Shown: piece by piece, positions 8,112 to 16,565 of the stretch
Layout: each line of letters opens with the position of its first letter
Position numbering within the stretch: position 1 is the stretch's first letter
Made by a program: the position numbers and the translations under genes
The notes under the pieces: generated by a model
Databases searched by the model: none
Seen by the model: the letters and a program-made list of their open reading frames with translations, nothing else
Told to the model about the DNA's origin: nothing
NCBI GenBank assembly: GCA_041748075.1
Contig: JBGTDX010000118.1
Location: forward strand, 1-64,000
Source: JBGSYJ01 sp041748075
Lineage (GTDB): Bacteria > Acidobacteriota > Thermoanaerobaculia > Gp7-AA8
DNA: 64,000 bases
Direction: 5' to 3'

Positions 8112-8728
8112 CAGTCCTCCTCGGGCGGATCGTCTGTAGAGCTCTCCGGTCCGCCGACAACGACCTTCACCATCGCAGGACGAAGCAGACGGTCATTCAG
8201 GTCATAGCCCTTCTGCAGGATCTCGACGGTATGCGAGGGTACCTCGGGATTCTCCTCGCGAATGACCGCTTCGTGGATCTGCGGATCGAACGCTACGCCG
8301 GACTCGTCAATGGCCGATAGGCCATACTTCTTTAGTACGTCACGAAACTGTTTGTGAATCAGCTCGACACCTTCCCGGATGTCGCTGTCCCCCTCGTCTA
8401 GGCTCTCGAGCGCCCTGTCGAAATTGTCCACGACGGGAAGCAGGTCCTTCATGATGTCGGCGAGGGCATAGCGGAAATACTCGTTCTTCTCCCGCTCCGT
8501 GCGCTTTCTGAAATTCTCGAATTCGGCGAGCTTCCGGATGTTCTGATCGCGCAACTTCGAATTCTCTGCGCGAAGGATTTCGAGCTCGTCCTGAGTGCCC
8601 GTATTCTCCTGGACGGCGTTCGGGTCGAAATCCGACAAGCTCTCGCCCGTATCCTCCAGAATGTAGCTATCATCATCGGTGTCGAAGTTCCCCGCTTCCT
8701 CTTCGACCTCTGTCTTTTTATCAGTCAA
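8111..8728 (-). CDS. grpE: Nucleotide exchange factor GrpE
   Basis: 205 residues. An acidic, disordered N-terminus (about 1-50) precedes a long coiled coil (about 50-110, E-N-S-K-L-R-D-Q-N-I-R-K-L-A-E-F-E-N-F-R-K-R). The C-terminal beta domain contains G-V-E-L-I-H-K-Q-F, F-D-P-Q-I-H-E-A-V and V-E-I-L-Q-K-G-Y-D-L-N-D-R-L-L-R-P-A-M-V, which matches the GrpE signature. Releases ADP from DnaK. Overlaps hrcA by 4 nt upstream and dnaK downstream. Confidence 0.96.
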   Translation of the reverse strand: MTDKKTEVEEEAGNFDTDDDSYILEDTGESLSDFDPNAVQENTGTQDELEILRAENSKLRDQNIRKLAEFENFRKRTEREKNEYFRYALADIMKDLLPVVDNFDRALESLDEGDSDIREGVELIHKQFRDVLKKYGLSAIDESGVAFDPQIHEAVIREENPEVPSHTVEILQKGYDLNDRLLRPAMVKVVVGGPESSTDDPPEED

Positions 8729-9801
8729 CGATTCTGCTCCTGTTCTGACTCTTCGATTTTGCGGCTGAGAGCCCGTCCCAGATACTCGACCAGAGGCGCC
8801 ACTCTCGCGTACTCCATTCGGGTAGGCCCGATGATGCCGACCATCCCGAGGGGACTGTTGCCTGAACCGTAACGGGCGGCTACCAGACTCAGATTATAGT
8901 CTTGAGTGAAAGGGCTCTCCGATCCGATGAGGATCTGCACTCCCGCCTCGTTGACGCAGAGATTCAGAATGCGCACCAGCTTCTCTTTTTCCTCGAACGC
9001 GAGGAACGCCTTTTTCATCGTCTCGGCGTCGGCGAACTCAGGTTTGTTGAGGATGGAGGTGGCGCCTTCCACGAAGAGCTCGCTGCCGTGCGGCATGACT
9101 CCCTCGACAACTCCGACCCCCAACCGCATCGTCCTGTTGAAGATTTCATCGAAGCGGGCCCGTTCCTGATCGAGCTGCTGCAGCATGCTCGACCGGATCG
9201 ATTCGAGCTCCATCCCGCTGAACTCGGCAGTCAGATAAGCGCCCGCCGCGGAGAGCTCATCCCGTGTCCAGATCTGCTCGGTCTCGATGACCTTGTTGAC
9301 CACAACGCCATTGGTCCCGACGACCACGCAGAGAATTCTCCGCTCCCCTACCATCACGAAGTCGATACTCCGCATGACGAGGTGATCGAGGGTCGGAAGG
9401 AACACCAGTCCGACCTGGTTCGTGAGCCTCGCGAGCACGCGAGAGCCCAGCTGCATCACCTCATCCAGCTCGTGACCCTCGGAAACTTTCGCATCGATCG
9501 TCTCCCGCTCGTGCTGCGTGAGCCTGCGGGAGCGCATCAGATGGTTGATGAAGAATCGATACCCCCTGTCCGTGGGGATCCTTCCCGCCGAGGTGTGCGG
9601 TTGGTAGACGAACCCGAGATCCTCGAGGTCAGCCATCACGTTCCTGAGACTGGCCGGCGAGAGCGCGAATCGTCCACTCTTGGCGAGCGATCGTGAGCTG
9701 ATAGGCTCTCCGTGGGCTACGTACTGAATTACGATCTCGCGCAGTACATCGCGCGAGCGTCCCTCGAGTTCGTCTTCCCGTATCTCGTGTCGATTAGCCA
9801 T
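8725..9801 (-). CDS. hrcA: Heat-inducible transcription repressor HrcA
   Basis: ATG at 9801 (M-A-N-R-H-E-I-R-E-D) is preferred to an in-frame start 21 nt upstream and gives 358 residues. The N-terminal winged-helix domain contains R-D-V-L-R-E-I-V-I-Q-Y-V and G-E-P-I-S-S-R-S-L-A-K, then S-P-A-S-L-R-N-V-M-A-D-L-E-D-L-G and Q-P-H-T-S-A-G-R-I-P-T-D-R-G-Y-R, diagnostic for HrcA. The C-terminal GAF-like dimerisation domain includes G-M-V-G-I-I-G-P-T-R-M-E-Y-A-R. It represses its own operon through the CIRCE element 32 nt upstream of the start; activity normally depends on GroEL. Confidence 0.96.
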   Translation of the reverse strand: MANRHEIREDELEGRSRDVLREIVIQYVAHGEPISSRSLAKSGRFALSPASLRNVMADLEDLGFVYQPHTSAGRIPTDRGYRFFINHLMRSRRLTQHERETIDAKVSEGHELDEVMQLGSRVLARLTNQVGLVFLPTLDHLVMRSIDFVMVGERRILCVVVGTNGVVVNKVIETEQIWTRDELSAAGAYLTAEFSGMELESIRSSMLQQLDQERARFDEIFNRTMRLGVGVVEGVMPHGSELFVEGATSILNKPEFADAETMKKAFLAFEEKEKLVRILNLCVNEAGVQILIGSESPFTQDYNLSLVAARYGSGNSPLGMVGIIGPTRMEYARVAPLVEYLGRALSRKIEESEQEQNR

Positions 9802-9832
9802 CTCTGAACGTCCGAAGCCCAATTGCAGCTCT

Positions 9833-9859
9833 TTAGCACTCGACAGATCAGAGTGCTAA
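9833..9859 (-). promoter_or_regulatory. CIRCE operator (HrcA binding site)
   Basis: Perfect consensus TTAGCACTC (9833-9841), 9-nt spacer, GAGTGCTAA (9851-9859). It lies between the predicted -10 box of the hrcA promoter and the hrcA start codon and covers the predicted transcription start, so bound HrcA would block initiation. Confidence 0.97.
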
Positions 9860-9863
9860 AGGT

Positions 9864-9892
9864 ACTTTAGGCCGTATCTTCAATGGTGTCAA
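9864..9892 (-). promoter_or_regulatory. Promoter of the hrcA-grpE-dnaK-dnaJ-prmA operon
   Basis: On the - strand, TTGACA (complement of 9887-9892) is a perfect -35 box; 17 nt later comes TAAAGT (complement of 9864-9869) as the -10. The expected start near 9857 falls inside CIRCE. The remaining 9893-10096 stretch, between this promoter and the divergent surA-like gene, shows no gene or clear second promoter. Confidence 0.75.
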
Positions 9893-10096
9893 GAAGAAGG
9901 GTTCGGATAGATGACGGCCCAGCTGTCAGCCTCAGCGTGCGAAGGATCCTCTGCGCGAGGCGAGACCGCGCAAGTCCTCAGGTTGGCCCTGCCTCATCTT
10001 CCTCCCAGGCCCTTCCGATTTCGGGTTCTCCGGATGACGCATGGCACGCCTCAGCGCGGAAGAGGCACGTGAGGTGCTATTGTTGGAAGTCTCTGA

Positions 10097-10735
10097 ATGA
10101 AGAAACTCGCTCTTGTTCTGTTTCTGTCGCTGATTTACCCGAATCCAGCGGAATCTGCCATCGTGGATCGGATCGCGGCCACCATCGATCGGGAAGTCAT
10201 CACGCTGAGCCAGATCGACCAGATCGTCATCGTCCGTCTGATTGCACAGCGGCCGGACGAAAGTGAAGACGACTACCGCCGGCGCGTTCTCAACGCACTG
10301 ATCGCGCAGACACTCAGGTACCGGGATGTCCAGCGTTTCGGTGTCGAAGATGTTTCTCCCGACGCGATCGAGTCCCGACTTCGAGTCGTTATCAGCCGTT
10401 TCAGCTCCGAGGACGAGTTCGTCGCCGCACTCCGTCGCGCCGAGCAATCCCTTGAGGATGTCCGGGCCTCCATCAGGCGGCAACTTCAGGTCGAGAATTA
10501 CATCGATGAGCGTTTCTCTCCGACGATCTTCGTATCCCTCGAAGAGATCGAGACCTACTACCGCGACGTCTGGCTTGCCCAACGGGCGGATCGAGGGCTC
10601 CCGCCGGTTCCGCTCGCCCAGGTGCGGGAGGAGATCCGAACGCTCCTCCGCGCTGACCGGCTGAGGGACCAGGTCGAGGTCTGGACCAGCCAGCTCCGAG
10701 CGAGCGCCAACGTCGACATCTTTGCCTACCGATAG
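10097..10735 (+). CDS. SurA N-terminal-domain periplasmic protein (no PPIase domain)
   Basis: 212 residues with a signal peptide (M-K-K-L-A-L-V-L-F-L-S-L, cleavage near A-E-S-A, about residue 20). The mature start D-R-I-A-A-T-I-D-R-E-V-I-T-L-S-Q-I is the strand-helix opening of SurA/PpiC-type chaperones. A helical substrate-binding body (about 50-150) follows, with S-I-R-R-Q-L-Q-V-E-N-Y-I-D-E-R. Canonical SurA continues with two parvulin domains; none is present here, and the short C-terminal helix (E-E-I-R-T-L-L-R) resembles the segment that follows the parvulin domains. It probably acts as a periplasmic outer-membrane-protein chaperone without isomerase activity. The role is inferred. Confidence 0.7.
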   Translation: MKKLALVLFLSLIYPNPAESAIVDRIAATIDREVITLSQIDQIVIVRLIAQRPDESEDDYRRRVLNALIAQTLRYRDVQRFGVEDVSPDAIESRLRVVISRFSSEDEFVAALRRAEQSLEDVRASIRRQLQVENYIDERFSPTIFVSLEEIETYYRDVWLAQRADRGLPPVPLAQVREEIRTLLRADRLRDQVEVWTSQLRASANVDIFAYR

Positions 10736-10739
10736 CAAC

Positions 10740-10774
10740 TGAAGAATTTAGAATGAAAAATTCAGAATTCAGAA
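10740..10774. repeat. Short heptamer inverted repeat, TGAATTC family
   Basis: Units TGAAGAA-TTTAGAA-TGAAAAA on the + strand run directly into complementary TTCAGAA-TTCAGAA. This small AT-rich member fills the gap between the convergent surA-like gene (stop at 10735) and ligA (stop at 10778). As RNA it forms a short A/U-rich hairpin and may act as a bidirectional terminator. Confidence 0.7.
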
Positions 10775-10777
10775 GGC

Positions 10778-12769
10778 TCAGCTCTCAAGAAGCGTGATGA
10801 GCTGCTCCTCGGTGAGAATCGAAACTTTGAGCTTCTGAGCCTTGTCCAGCTTCGATCCTGCGTCGGCTCCCGCGACCAGATAGCTCGTCTTCGAGGACAC
10901 CGAATTGGAAGTCTTTCCGCCCTCCGCCTCGATCCACGCATGAATCTCGTCGCGCGTGAACCTCTCGAGGCTCCCTGTTACGACCACGGTCTTACCCGCG
11001 AGCCGGGTTCCCCGCTCGGCAACATGATGAACCGGGGCGACGCCAAGCTCGAGAAGTCTTCCGATGCGGTCCCGATTCGCCTCCAGTGAAAAGAAGAAAA
11101 GGATCGAGTCGGCCACGCGTGGCCCGACCTCGGGTACTTCGGTCAGCTCTTCCGACGTGGCAGCCATGAGCCGTTCGATCGTGTGGAACCGGTCGGCGAG
11201 CAGTTTTCCGCTCCTCTCCCCGATGAAGCGGATGCCGATGGCGAAGATCAGCCTCGAGAGCTCCCGGGGCTTTGATCGCTCGATCTGCTCGACGAGCTTG
11301 GAGGCTTTCTTTTCTGCGAAGCCTTCGAGCCGAAGCAGGTCATCATCTCGAAGCTCATAGAGAGACGTGTAATCACGGACCAGACCGGCGGTGACTAGCG
11401 CATCGACAACCTTTTCTCCGAGCCCCTCGATGTCCATCGCCTTACGGCCCGCGAAATGGATCAGAGCCTCTCGAACGATGGCCGGACATCCTGCGTTACT
11501 ACATCGCACGGCAACCTCGGCATCAAACCGATGCACCGGCTCGCCGCAGACCGGACAGCATTCCGGCACCGCGAGAGGCGTCGAATCGTCAGGACGTTCC
11601 GACAGAATCACGCCCGTGACTTTCGGAATGACGTCGCCGCCTTTTTCGACCAGAACCGTATCTCCCACCCGAATGTCTTTTCGAGCAACCTCGTCGTAGT
11701 TGTGAAGCGTCGCTCGACGAACGGTCGATCCTCCGATGTGCACCGGATCGAATTCGGCCACCGGTGTGATCGCACCGGTGCGCCCTACTTGCGCTCCGAT
11801 CGAACGAATCACGGTTTTCGCCGCTTCGGGCGGGTACTTGAACGCGACCGCCCACCTGGGAGACCTGGCAGTCTGGCCCAGTTCGCCCTGCAATTCGCGG
11901 TCATTGACCTTCACGACGATTCCGTCGATCTCAAAGGAGAGTTCGTGACGCTTTTCACGCCACTCATCGAGAAGGGCGACGACCTCGTCGAGGCCCGCAC
12001 AGACTCTCCGTTCCGGGTTCACCGGGAAGTGGAGCTCCCGGAGCAGCTCATAGGCCGCCGCCTGCGACGGGATGCGCAATCCGTCCGCCCGTACGACCTG
12101 GTAAATGATCGCCCGCAGCCTTCTCGCCGAAACCAGCTTCGAATCTTTCATCCGGATGGCGCCGGCCGCCGCGTTTCTCGGATTCGCCAGCAGAGGCTCC
12201 CCCTCTTCATCCCTGATCCGGTTGAGCTCAGCGAAATCTTCCTTGTCCATATAGATCTCGCCCCGCACCTCGAGCGTTTCGAACTGCGAGTCGACCTGCA
12301 ACGGCAGCGACCGGACGGTCCGCACGTTCGCGGTCACGTCATCTCCACGGACGCCGTCGCCGCGCGTCGCCGCCCTCGAGAGCCGGCCCTTCGAGTAGAG
12401 CAGATCGATCGAAAGTCCATCGATCTTCAATTCGGCGAGGTATTCGACCCTCTCGAGGCCCAGACCATTGCGTACCCGCTGATCCCACTCGCGAAGCTCA
12501 TCGAATGTGTACGCGTTGTCGATGGACAGCATTGGTGGATCATGGACTACCGTCTCGAACTCATCGACCGGCGCTCCCCCCACACGGGCCGACGGTGAAT
12601 CTTCGGTGCGAAACTCAGGATGCTGGTCCTCCAGTTCGATCAACCTTCTCATCAGCAGGTCGAACTGGTAGTCGCTGATCTCCGGAGCGTGTTCGAGGTA
12701 ATAGAGCCGCTCGTGACGAACCAGCTCTTTGCGCAGTTTCTCTAGTTCTTTTTTCGGAGATTGAGGCAT
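10778..12769 (-). CDS. ligA: NAD+-dependent DNA ligase LigA
   Basis: 663 residues, normal length. The adenylation domain contains the lysine motif A-E-L-K-I-D-G-L-S (about residue 112) and T-R-G-D-G-V-R-G-D-D-V-T; an OB fold and a C4 zinc finger follow (C-C-P-V-C-G...C-S-N-A-G-C-P). A helix-hairpin-helix region (L-E-G-F-A-E-K-K-A, V-P-E-V-G-P-R-V-A) and a C-terminal BRCT domain (G-K-T-V-V-V-T-G-S-L-E-R-F) complete the enzyme. Seals nicks in replication and repair. A 66-nt palindrome lies 53 nt upstream of its start. Confidence 0.97.
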   Translation of the reverse strand: MPQSPKKELEKLRKELVRHERLYYLEHAPEISDYQFDLLMRRLIELEDQHPEFRTEDSPSARVGGAPVDEFETVVHDPPMLSIDNAYTFDELREWDQRVRNGLGLERVEYLAELKIDGLSIDLLYSKGRLSRAATRGDGVRGDDVTANVRTVRSLPLQVDSQFETLEVRGEIYMDKEDFAELNRIRDEEGEPLLANPRNAAAGAIRMKDSKLVSARRLRAIIYQVVRADGLRIPSQAAAYELLRELHFPVNPERRVCAGLDEVVALLDEWREKRHELSFEIDGIVVKVNDRELQGELGQTARSPRWAVAFKYPPEAAKTVIRSIGAQVGRTGAITPVAEFDPVHIGGSTVRRATLHNYDEVARKDIRVGDTVLVEKGGDVIPKVTGVILSERPDDSTPLAVPECCPVCGEPVHRFDAEVAVRCSNAGCPAIVREALIHFAGRKAMDIEGLGEKVVDALVTAGLVRDYTSLYELRDDDLLRLEGFAEKKASKLVEQIERSKPRELSRLIFAIGIRFIGERSGKLLADRFHTIERLMAATSEELTEVPEVGPRVADSILFFFSLEANRDRIGRLLELGVAPVHHVAERGTRLAGKTVVVTGSLERFTRDEIHAWIEAEGGKTSNSVSSKTSYLVAGADAGSKLDKAQKLKVSILTEEQLITLLES

Positions 12770-12821
12770 TTCCTGTCGAAGGGATCATCGCATGACCGCG
12801 GCCAGTCGTCAGCAGGCAGAA

Positions 12822-12887
12822 CTAGTGGCCTGTATTGGTGAAATCGGGACCAGCGCTGGTCCCGATTTCACCAATATAGGCCACTAG
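12822..12887. repeat. 66-nt near-perfect palindrome without loop
   Basis: The two 33-nt arms differ at one position. The left arm begins CTAGTGGCCTGTATTGG and the centre is CAGC/GCTG. The right end (CCACTAG) contains the stop codon of the upstream minus-strand membrane-protein gene. A 26-nt half copy at 14068-14093 is identical to the complement of the left arm. In RNA it would form a 32-bp hairpin between that gene and ligA. Confidence 0.95.
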
Positions 12888-13426
12888 GCGTTCCCTTCGG
12901 GCTCCGGCCTCACCCTCGAGAGGTATCTCGACCTGTCGACGAGTTTCTCGGCGAACCCGCGGGCGATGAGCCGGCGGTCGAGCTCCCGGAGCAAGTCTCT
13001 CCGTCCCCGAACCAGATTCAGATTCAGTGCGACGAATCGCATTCCGCGCGGCCCCTCGAAATAGACGATGAGGCGGTCGCCCGGAACCATCTGCTCGGTC
13101 CCGGAGATTCGGTTCCAGGAAATCGAACGGCTTCGCAGCTGATGAAGCGGCCGTAGAACGAGTGTCGACTCCCGCAACTCGGCGATCGGGTGGAACGTTC
13201 CAACGTAGACGCGGAGCCCACCGGCCCAGAGCGCTCCGAGGTAAACCCACACGTAGGCTTCACCGATCCATCCGTAACGGGCTCGAGGGGAAAGCAGGAA
13301 CGCAGCCGCCAGGACGGCAGTGACGGCAGCCGCCACGAGCACAATGGAAAGCCCGGCACGGCGGACCCAGGGACGGAAAAAGAACGTCAATTCCTGGTGT
13401 CCGGCGCTAAGGGTTTTCGTTTTCAT
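12884..13426 (-). CDS. Two-helix membrane protein with a PH-like (bPH) C-terminal region
   Basis: 180 residues. Two membrane helices at about residues 24-46 (L-S-I-V-L-V-A-A-A-V) and 55-72 (A-Y-V-W-V-Y-L-G-A-L-W) are followed by a soluble, beta-rich C-terminal region. I-A-E-L-R-E-S-T-L-V-L-R-P and I-S-W-N-R-I-S-G-T-E are typical of bacterial PH-like membrane proteins, and R-F-V-A-L-N-L-N-L-V-R-G-R-R-D-L-L matches their last strand and helix. Function unknown. Its TAG stop is provided by the palindrome at 12822-12887. Divergent from the response regulator. Confidence 0.6.
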   Translation of the reverse strand: MKTKTLSAGHQELTFFFRPWVRRAGLSIVLVAAAVTAVLAAAFLLSPRARYGWIGEAYVWVYLGALWAGGLRVYVGTFHPIAELRESTLVLRPLHQLRSRSISWNRISGTEQMVPGDRLIVYFEGPRGMRFVALNLNLVRGRRDLLRELDRRLIARGFAEKLVDRSRYLSRVRPEPEGNA

Positions 13427-13548
13427 TGCTATACGAAATCTCGTAGATTAGAATAACCCTGTTTTTGATGTGTCCGGATCGGCAGCACAGCGAAGACCCT
13501 GACCCAGCCCCAACGGGCTTTACACTGTATCGCAGGAGGCGTGGGCCC

Positions 13549-13965
13549 TTGAACGTCAATGCCGGTGGCCGCCGGATTCTCGTAGTCGACGACGACCTCG
13601 CAATCCGCGTGTTGCTTCAGGCTGTACTGACCCGAATGGGGTTCGTGGCCGATCTCGCCGAAGATGGGGAAACGGGTCTGGGCGCACTTGAGAAGAAAGA
13701 TCCATACGACCTCATCCTGCTCGACCTGATGATGCCCGGGATCAACGGCTACGAATTTCTGAAAAAGGTCGAATCCTCGCGCGCGGGAGAGCGTCCCCAC
13801 ATTATCGTCTTCACCGCAGCGGGTCAGCGCGGTGTGGAGAAGATTCCGGCCCACGCCGTGTGCAATTCGATATTGAAGCCGTTTGATCTGCACAAGTTCA
13901 TCGAGTTGATCGGCGCCTGCATCGAGGAACGACATTCGCCGTGCAGCAACGGCGCTGCAGAGTAA
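13549..13965 (+). CDS. Single-domain response regulator (CheY-like receiver)
   Basis: 138 residues from TTG at 13549, chosen because AGGAGG lies at 13534-13539; an in-frame ATG at 13465 would add 28 unstructured residues. The receiver domain has the acidic pocket D-D-D (V-V-D-D-D-L), the phospho-acceptor Asp in L-I-L-L-D-L-M-M-P-G, Thr in V-F-T-A-A-G and Lys in I-L-K-P-F-D. There is no output domain, so it must act by protein contact. No histidine kinase is encoded nearby. Confidence 0.88.
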   Translation: MNVNAGGRRILVVDDDLAIRVLLQAVLTRMGFVADLAEDGETGLGALEKKDPYDLILLDLMMPGINGYEFLKKVESSRAGERPHIIVFTAAGQRGVEKIPAHAVCNSILKPFDLHKFIELIGACIEERHSPCSNGAAE

Positions 13966-14067
13966 AGGGGATTCGACTGGCACATGGTACCCGGGATGAC
14001 CAGGCGTCTCATCCTGAGCGGCGCGTGAAAACAGTGGTGCCGCGTGAGTCGCTTCTCGTCACGGCGA

Positions 14068-14093
14068 CCGATTTCACCAATACAGGCCACTAG
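14068..14093. repeat. Half copy of the 12822-12887 palindrome arm
   Basis: 26 nt (CCGATTTCACC....GGCCACTAG) identical to the complement of the left arm of the palindrome at 12822-12887. It again supplies the TAG stop codon (read on the - strand, 14090-14092) of the gene that ends there, trmJ. Confidence 0.9.
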
Positions 14094-14803
14094 GGCTCTC
14101 CCGACGGATGCCGCATACGCCATTCGAGCTGGCGGATCATCCCCAGCAGCAGCGTGACTTCGCGACGATCGAGCGCTATGCGACCCGCCAGCGAACGCAG
14201 CTCTTCGTAGATGTGATCGGGATTGTTCCCATGGAAGAATCCCGCCTCGACGAGCAATGACTGGAGTCTCTCGTGAAGTCTCTCGATCTCGCCTGCGACC
14301 GCGAGATCGCGTGGACGCGGAAAGCCTGGCTCCACGTTCGCCAGTTCATAGCAGAAGAGCGATACAGACTGCGCGAGATTCATCGTCGGAAACGACTCCG
14401 AGGTCGGAATCGCTGCCGTGCGGTGACAATGCGCCGTCTCCTCCAGTGACAGGCCGCGATCCTCGCGGCCGAACACGAGCGCGAGCGTATGCTCCGGGGA
14501 AAGGCTGCCCAACAGGCTCGCGACGCCTCGCGGATCGAGATCGGGCTCGAGATTCCGGCCTCGGGCCGACGTCGTCGCTATGGTCACATGACAGTCGGAC
14601 ACGGCGGCAGCCAGAGTCGGAGCGAGATTCGCATCGCGTACCAGGTCGCCGGCCCCACTCGCCCACCATTCTGCAACGGGCTGGAGTTGCGGAACCTCTC
14701 CGACGATCGTCAGATCGTCAAAGCCGAAATTCTTCATCGCCCGGGCCGCAGCGCCGACATTGCCGGCCTCTCGCGGCTCGACCAGAACGATTCTCAACGG
14801 CAT
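14090..14803 (-). CDS. trmJ: tRNA (cytidine/uridine-32-2'-O)-methyltransferase TrmJ-like
   Basis: 237 residues of the SpoU/TrmH SPOUT class. N-terminal V-L-V-E-P-R-E-A-G-N-V-G-A-A-A-R-A-M-K-N-F-G (motif 1), L-A-L-V-F-G-R-E-D-R-G-L-S (motif 2) and F-P-T-M-N-L-A-Q-S-V-S-L-F-C-Y-E-L (motif 3) are all present. The C-terminal helix region (about 170-237) is as in TrmJ rather than TrmL. 2'-O-methylates position 32 of tRNAs in characterised members. Its stop is inside the half-palindrome copy. Confidence 0.88.
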   Translation of the reverse strand: MPLRIVLVEPREAGNVGAAARAMKNFGFDDLTIVGEVPQLQPVAEWWASGAGDLVRDANLAPTLAAAVSDCHVTIATTSARGRNLEPDLDPRGVASLLGSLSPEHTLALVFGREDRGLSLEETAHCHRTAAIPTSESFPTMNLAQSVSLFCYELANVEPGFPRPRDLAVAGEIERLHERLQSLLVEAGFFHGNNPDHIYEELRSLAGRIALDRREVTLLLGMIRQLEWRMRHPSGEP

Positions 14804-14885
14804 CGATCAGGAGGGTACGACGAGGACGGACGAGAAGCCTCGCAAACGCATCGTGGAAGCGTCGCCGGCCGTAGCGTTTCCGTCA

Positions 14886-16442
14886 TCACTTCTCGATCCG
14901 GTAGTTGGGAGCTTCTTTGGTGATGATCACATCATGTGCATGGCTCTCGCGGAGGCCGGCAGCCGTGATGCGAACGAATCTCGTCTTCGTTCGGAGCTCT
15001 TCGATGGATCCCGAGCCAGTCAGTCCCATTCCGGAGCGCAGACCTCCGACGAGCTGGGGGACCATCGCGGCCAGCGAACCCTTGTAGGGCACCTTGCCTT
15101 CGATCCCCTCCGGAACGAGTTTGGAGACTTCGTTCTCGTTCTCCTGGAAATAGCGATCCTTCGAGCCCGCCTGCATGGCGCCAATGGATCCCATGCCGCG
15201 GTAGGCTTTGAACGTTCTTCCCTGGTAGAGAATCGTCTCGCCCGGCGCCTCGTCGGTACCAGCAAAAAGCGAACCGATCATCACCGAGTTGGCTCCCGCA
15301 GCGATCGCCTTGGTGATGTCGCCTGAGAACTTGATGCCACCGTCGCTGACGAGCGGTACGCCATACTTTTCCGCGGCTCGCGCACACTCCATCACCGCGG
15401 TGATCTGGGGAACTCCGGCTCCCGCCACGACGCGGGTCGTGCAGATCGACCCCGGTCCGATACCGACCTTGATCGCGTCCACACCGAGCTCGAGCAGATC
15501 CGAGGCTCCTTCGTATGTGGCGACGTTTCCGGCGATGAGCTGCGTGTTGGGAAAGAGCTTCTTGAACTCGCCAATGAGATCCATCACTCCACGCGAGTGT
15601 GCGTGCGCGGAATCGATGACGATCACGTCGGCCTTCGCGTCGATGAGCGCCCTTGCGCGATCGAGCCCTTCCTTGCCGACACCAATCGCGGCACCGCAGC
15701 GCAGGCGGCCCAGAGGATCCTTGGCAGCCGTCGGGTACCGGCGCGCCTTCTGGATGTCCTTGACCGTGATGAGACCCTTGAGGTCCCCGTTCGCATCGAC
15801 GACCAGGAGCTTTTCAATGCGGTGATGGTGCAGCACCTCACGGGCCTGCTCGAGGGTCGTCCCCACCGGAGTGGTGATCAGGTTGTCCTTGGTCATCCTC
15901 TCCGAGATCGGAAGGTCGAAACGTGTTTCGAAGCGAAGGTCGCGATTGGTGAGGATTCCGACGAGCTTGCCATGCTCGTCGGTCACGGGAACTCCGGAGA
16001 TCTTGTACTTCTCCATCACTTCGAGCGCCTCGGAGATCCTCTGCCAGGGACGCATCGTGACCGGATCGACGATCATCCCCGCCTCCGATCGCTTGACCTT
16101 GTCGACTTCCTCGGCCTGATTCGCGATGCTCATGTTCTTGTGAATCACGCCGAGACCGCCGAGTTGCGCCATGGCGATCGCCAGCCGTGCTTCGGTCACC
16201 GTGTCCATCGCAGCCGAGATGATCGGCACATTGATCCGGATATCGCGGGTCAGCTGCGTACTCGTGTCGACGAAATTCGGATGAATGTCTGATTTAGACG
16301 GAGCGAGCAGCACGTCATCGAAGGTGAGCGCAATCGGCACGTCCAGGATGCGGTTCGGCCTTTCTGCATGCCGTGCTGAGAGCTCGTCAAATTCGATCCG
16401 CCCCAGCACTGCTTCCGTCTCGAGTGCTCGTTCTTCGCTCAT
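14886..16442 (-). CDS. guaB: Inosine-5'-monophosphate dehydrogenase
   Basis: 518 residues; first committed step of GMP synthesis (IMP to XMP with NAD+). A TIM barrel with an inserted CBS pair (about residues 120-235: I-S-G-V-P-V-T-D-E-H-G-K-L-V-G-I-L-T-N-R-D and the second L-V-V-D-A-N-G-D-L-K-G-L-I-T). The catalytic Cys is in G-P-G-S-I-C-T-T-R, the flap Y-R-G-M-G-S and phosphate loop G-G-I-K-F-S-G-D are present. The N-terminus has about 30 extra residues before R-I-L-D-V-P-I-A-L-T-F-D-D-V-L-L. A GGGGAG ribosome site precedes the ATG. Confidence 0.96.
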   Translation of the reverse strand: MSEERALETEAVLGRIEFDELSARHAERPNRILDVPIALTFDDVLLAPSKSDIHPNFVDTSTQLTRDIRINVPIISAAMDTVTEARLAIAMAQLGGLGVIHKNMSIANQAEEVDKVKRSEAGMIVDPVTMRPWQRISEALEVMEKYKISGVPVTDEHGKLVGILTNRDLRFETRFDLPISERMTKDNLITTPVGTTLEQAREVLHHHRIEKLLVVDANGDLKGLITVKDIQKARRYPTAAKDPLGRLRCGAAIGVGKEGLDRARALIDAKADVIVIDSAHAHSRGVMDLIGEFKKLFPNTQLIAGNVATYEGASDLLELGVDAIKVGIGPGSICTTRVVAGAGVPQITAVMECARAAEKYGVPLVSDGGIKFSGDITKAIAAGANSVMIGSLFAGTDEAPGETILYQGRTFKAYRGMGSIGAMQAGSKDRYFQENENEVSKLVPEGIEGKVPYKGSLAAMVPQLVGGLRSGMGLTGSGSIEELRTKTRFVRITAAGLRESHAHDVIITKEAPNYRIEK

Positions 16443-16463
16443 GTGACTCCCCTGTTGATTGGA

Positions 16464-16469
16464 AGTATA
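16464..16469 (-). promoter_or_regulatory. Candidate -10 box of guaB
   Basis: TATACT on the - strand (complement of AGTATA) lies 21 nt before the guaB ATG, giving a very short leader with the GGGGAG ribosome site. The -35 region at 17-nt spacing is poor, so this is tentative. Confidence 0.4.
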
Positions 16470-16565
16470 GAACAGGGTGCCATGAGGGGATATTGCTCCA
16501 ACGGCCTTCGTTGTGGTCTCACGGGGCGCCCACAGGCCGCCCGCGCGCGCTCATACCCTCCCTGC

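Noticed and set aside
11456..12598. A 380-codon + strand frame opposite ligA
   Set aside because: Shadow frame; ligA has all enzyme motifs on the other strand.
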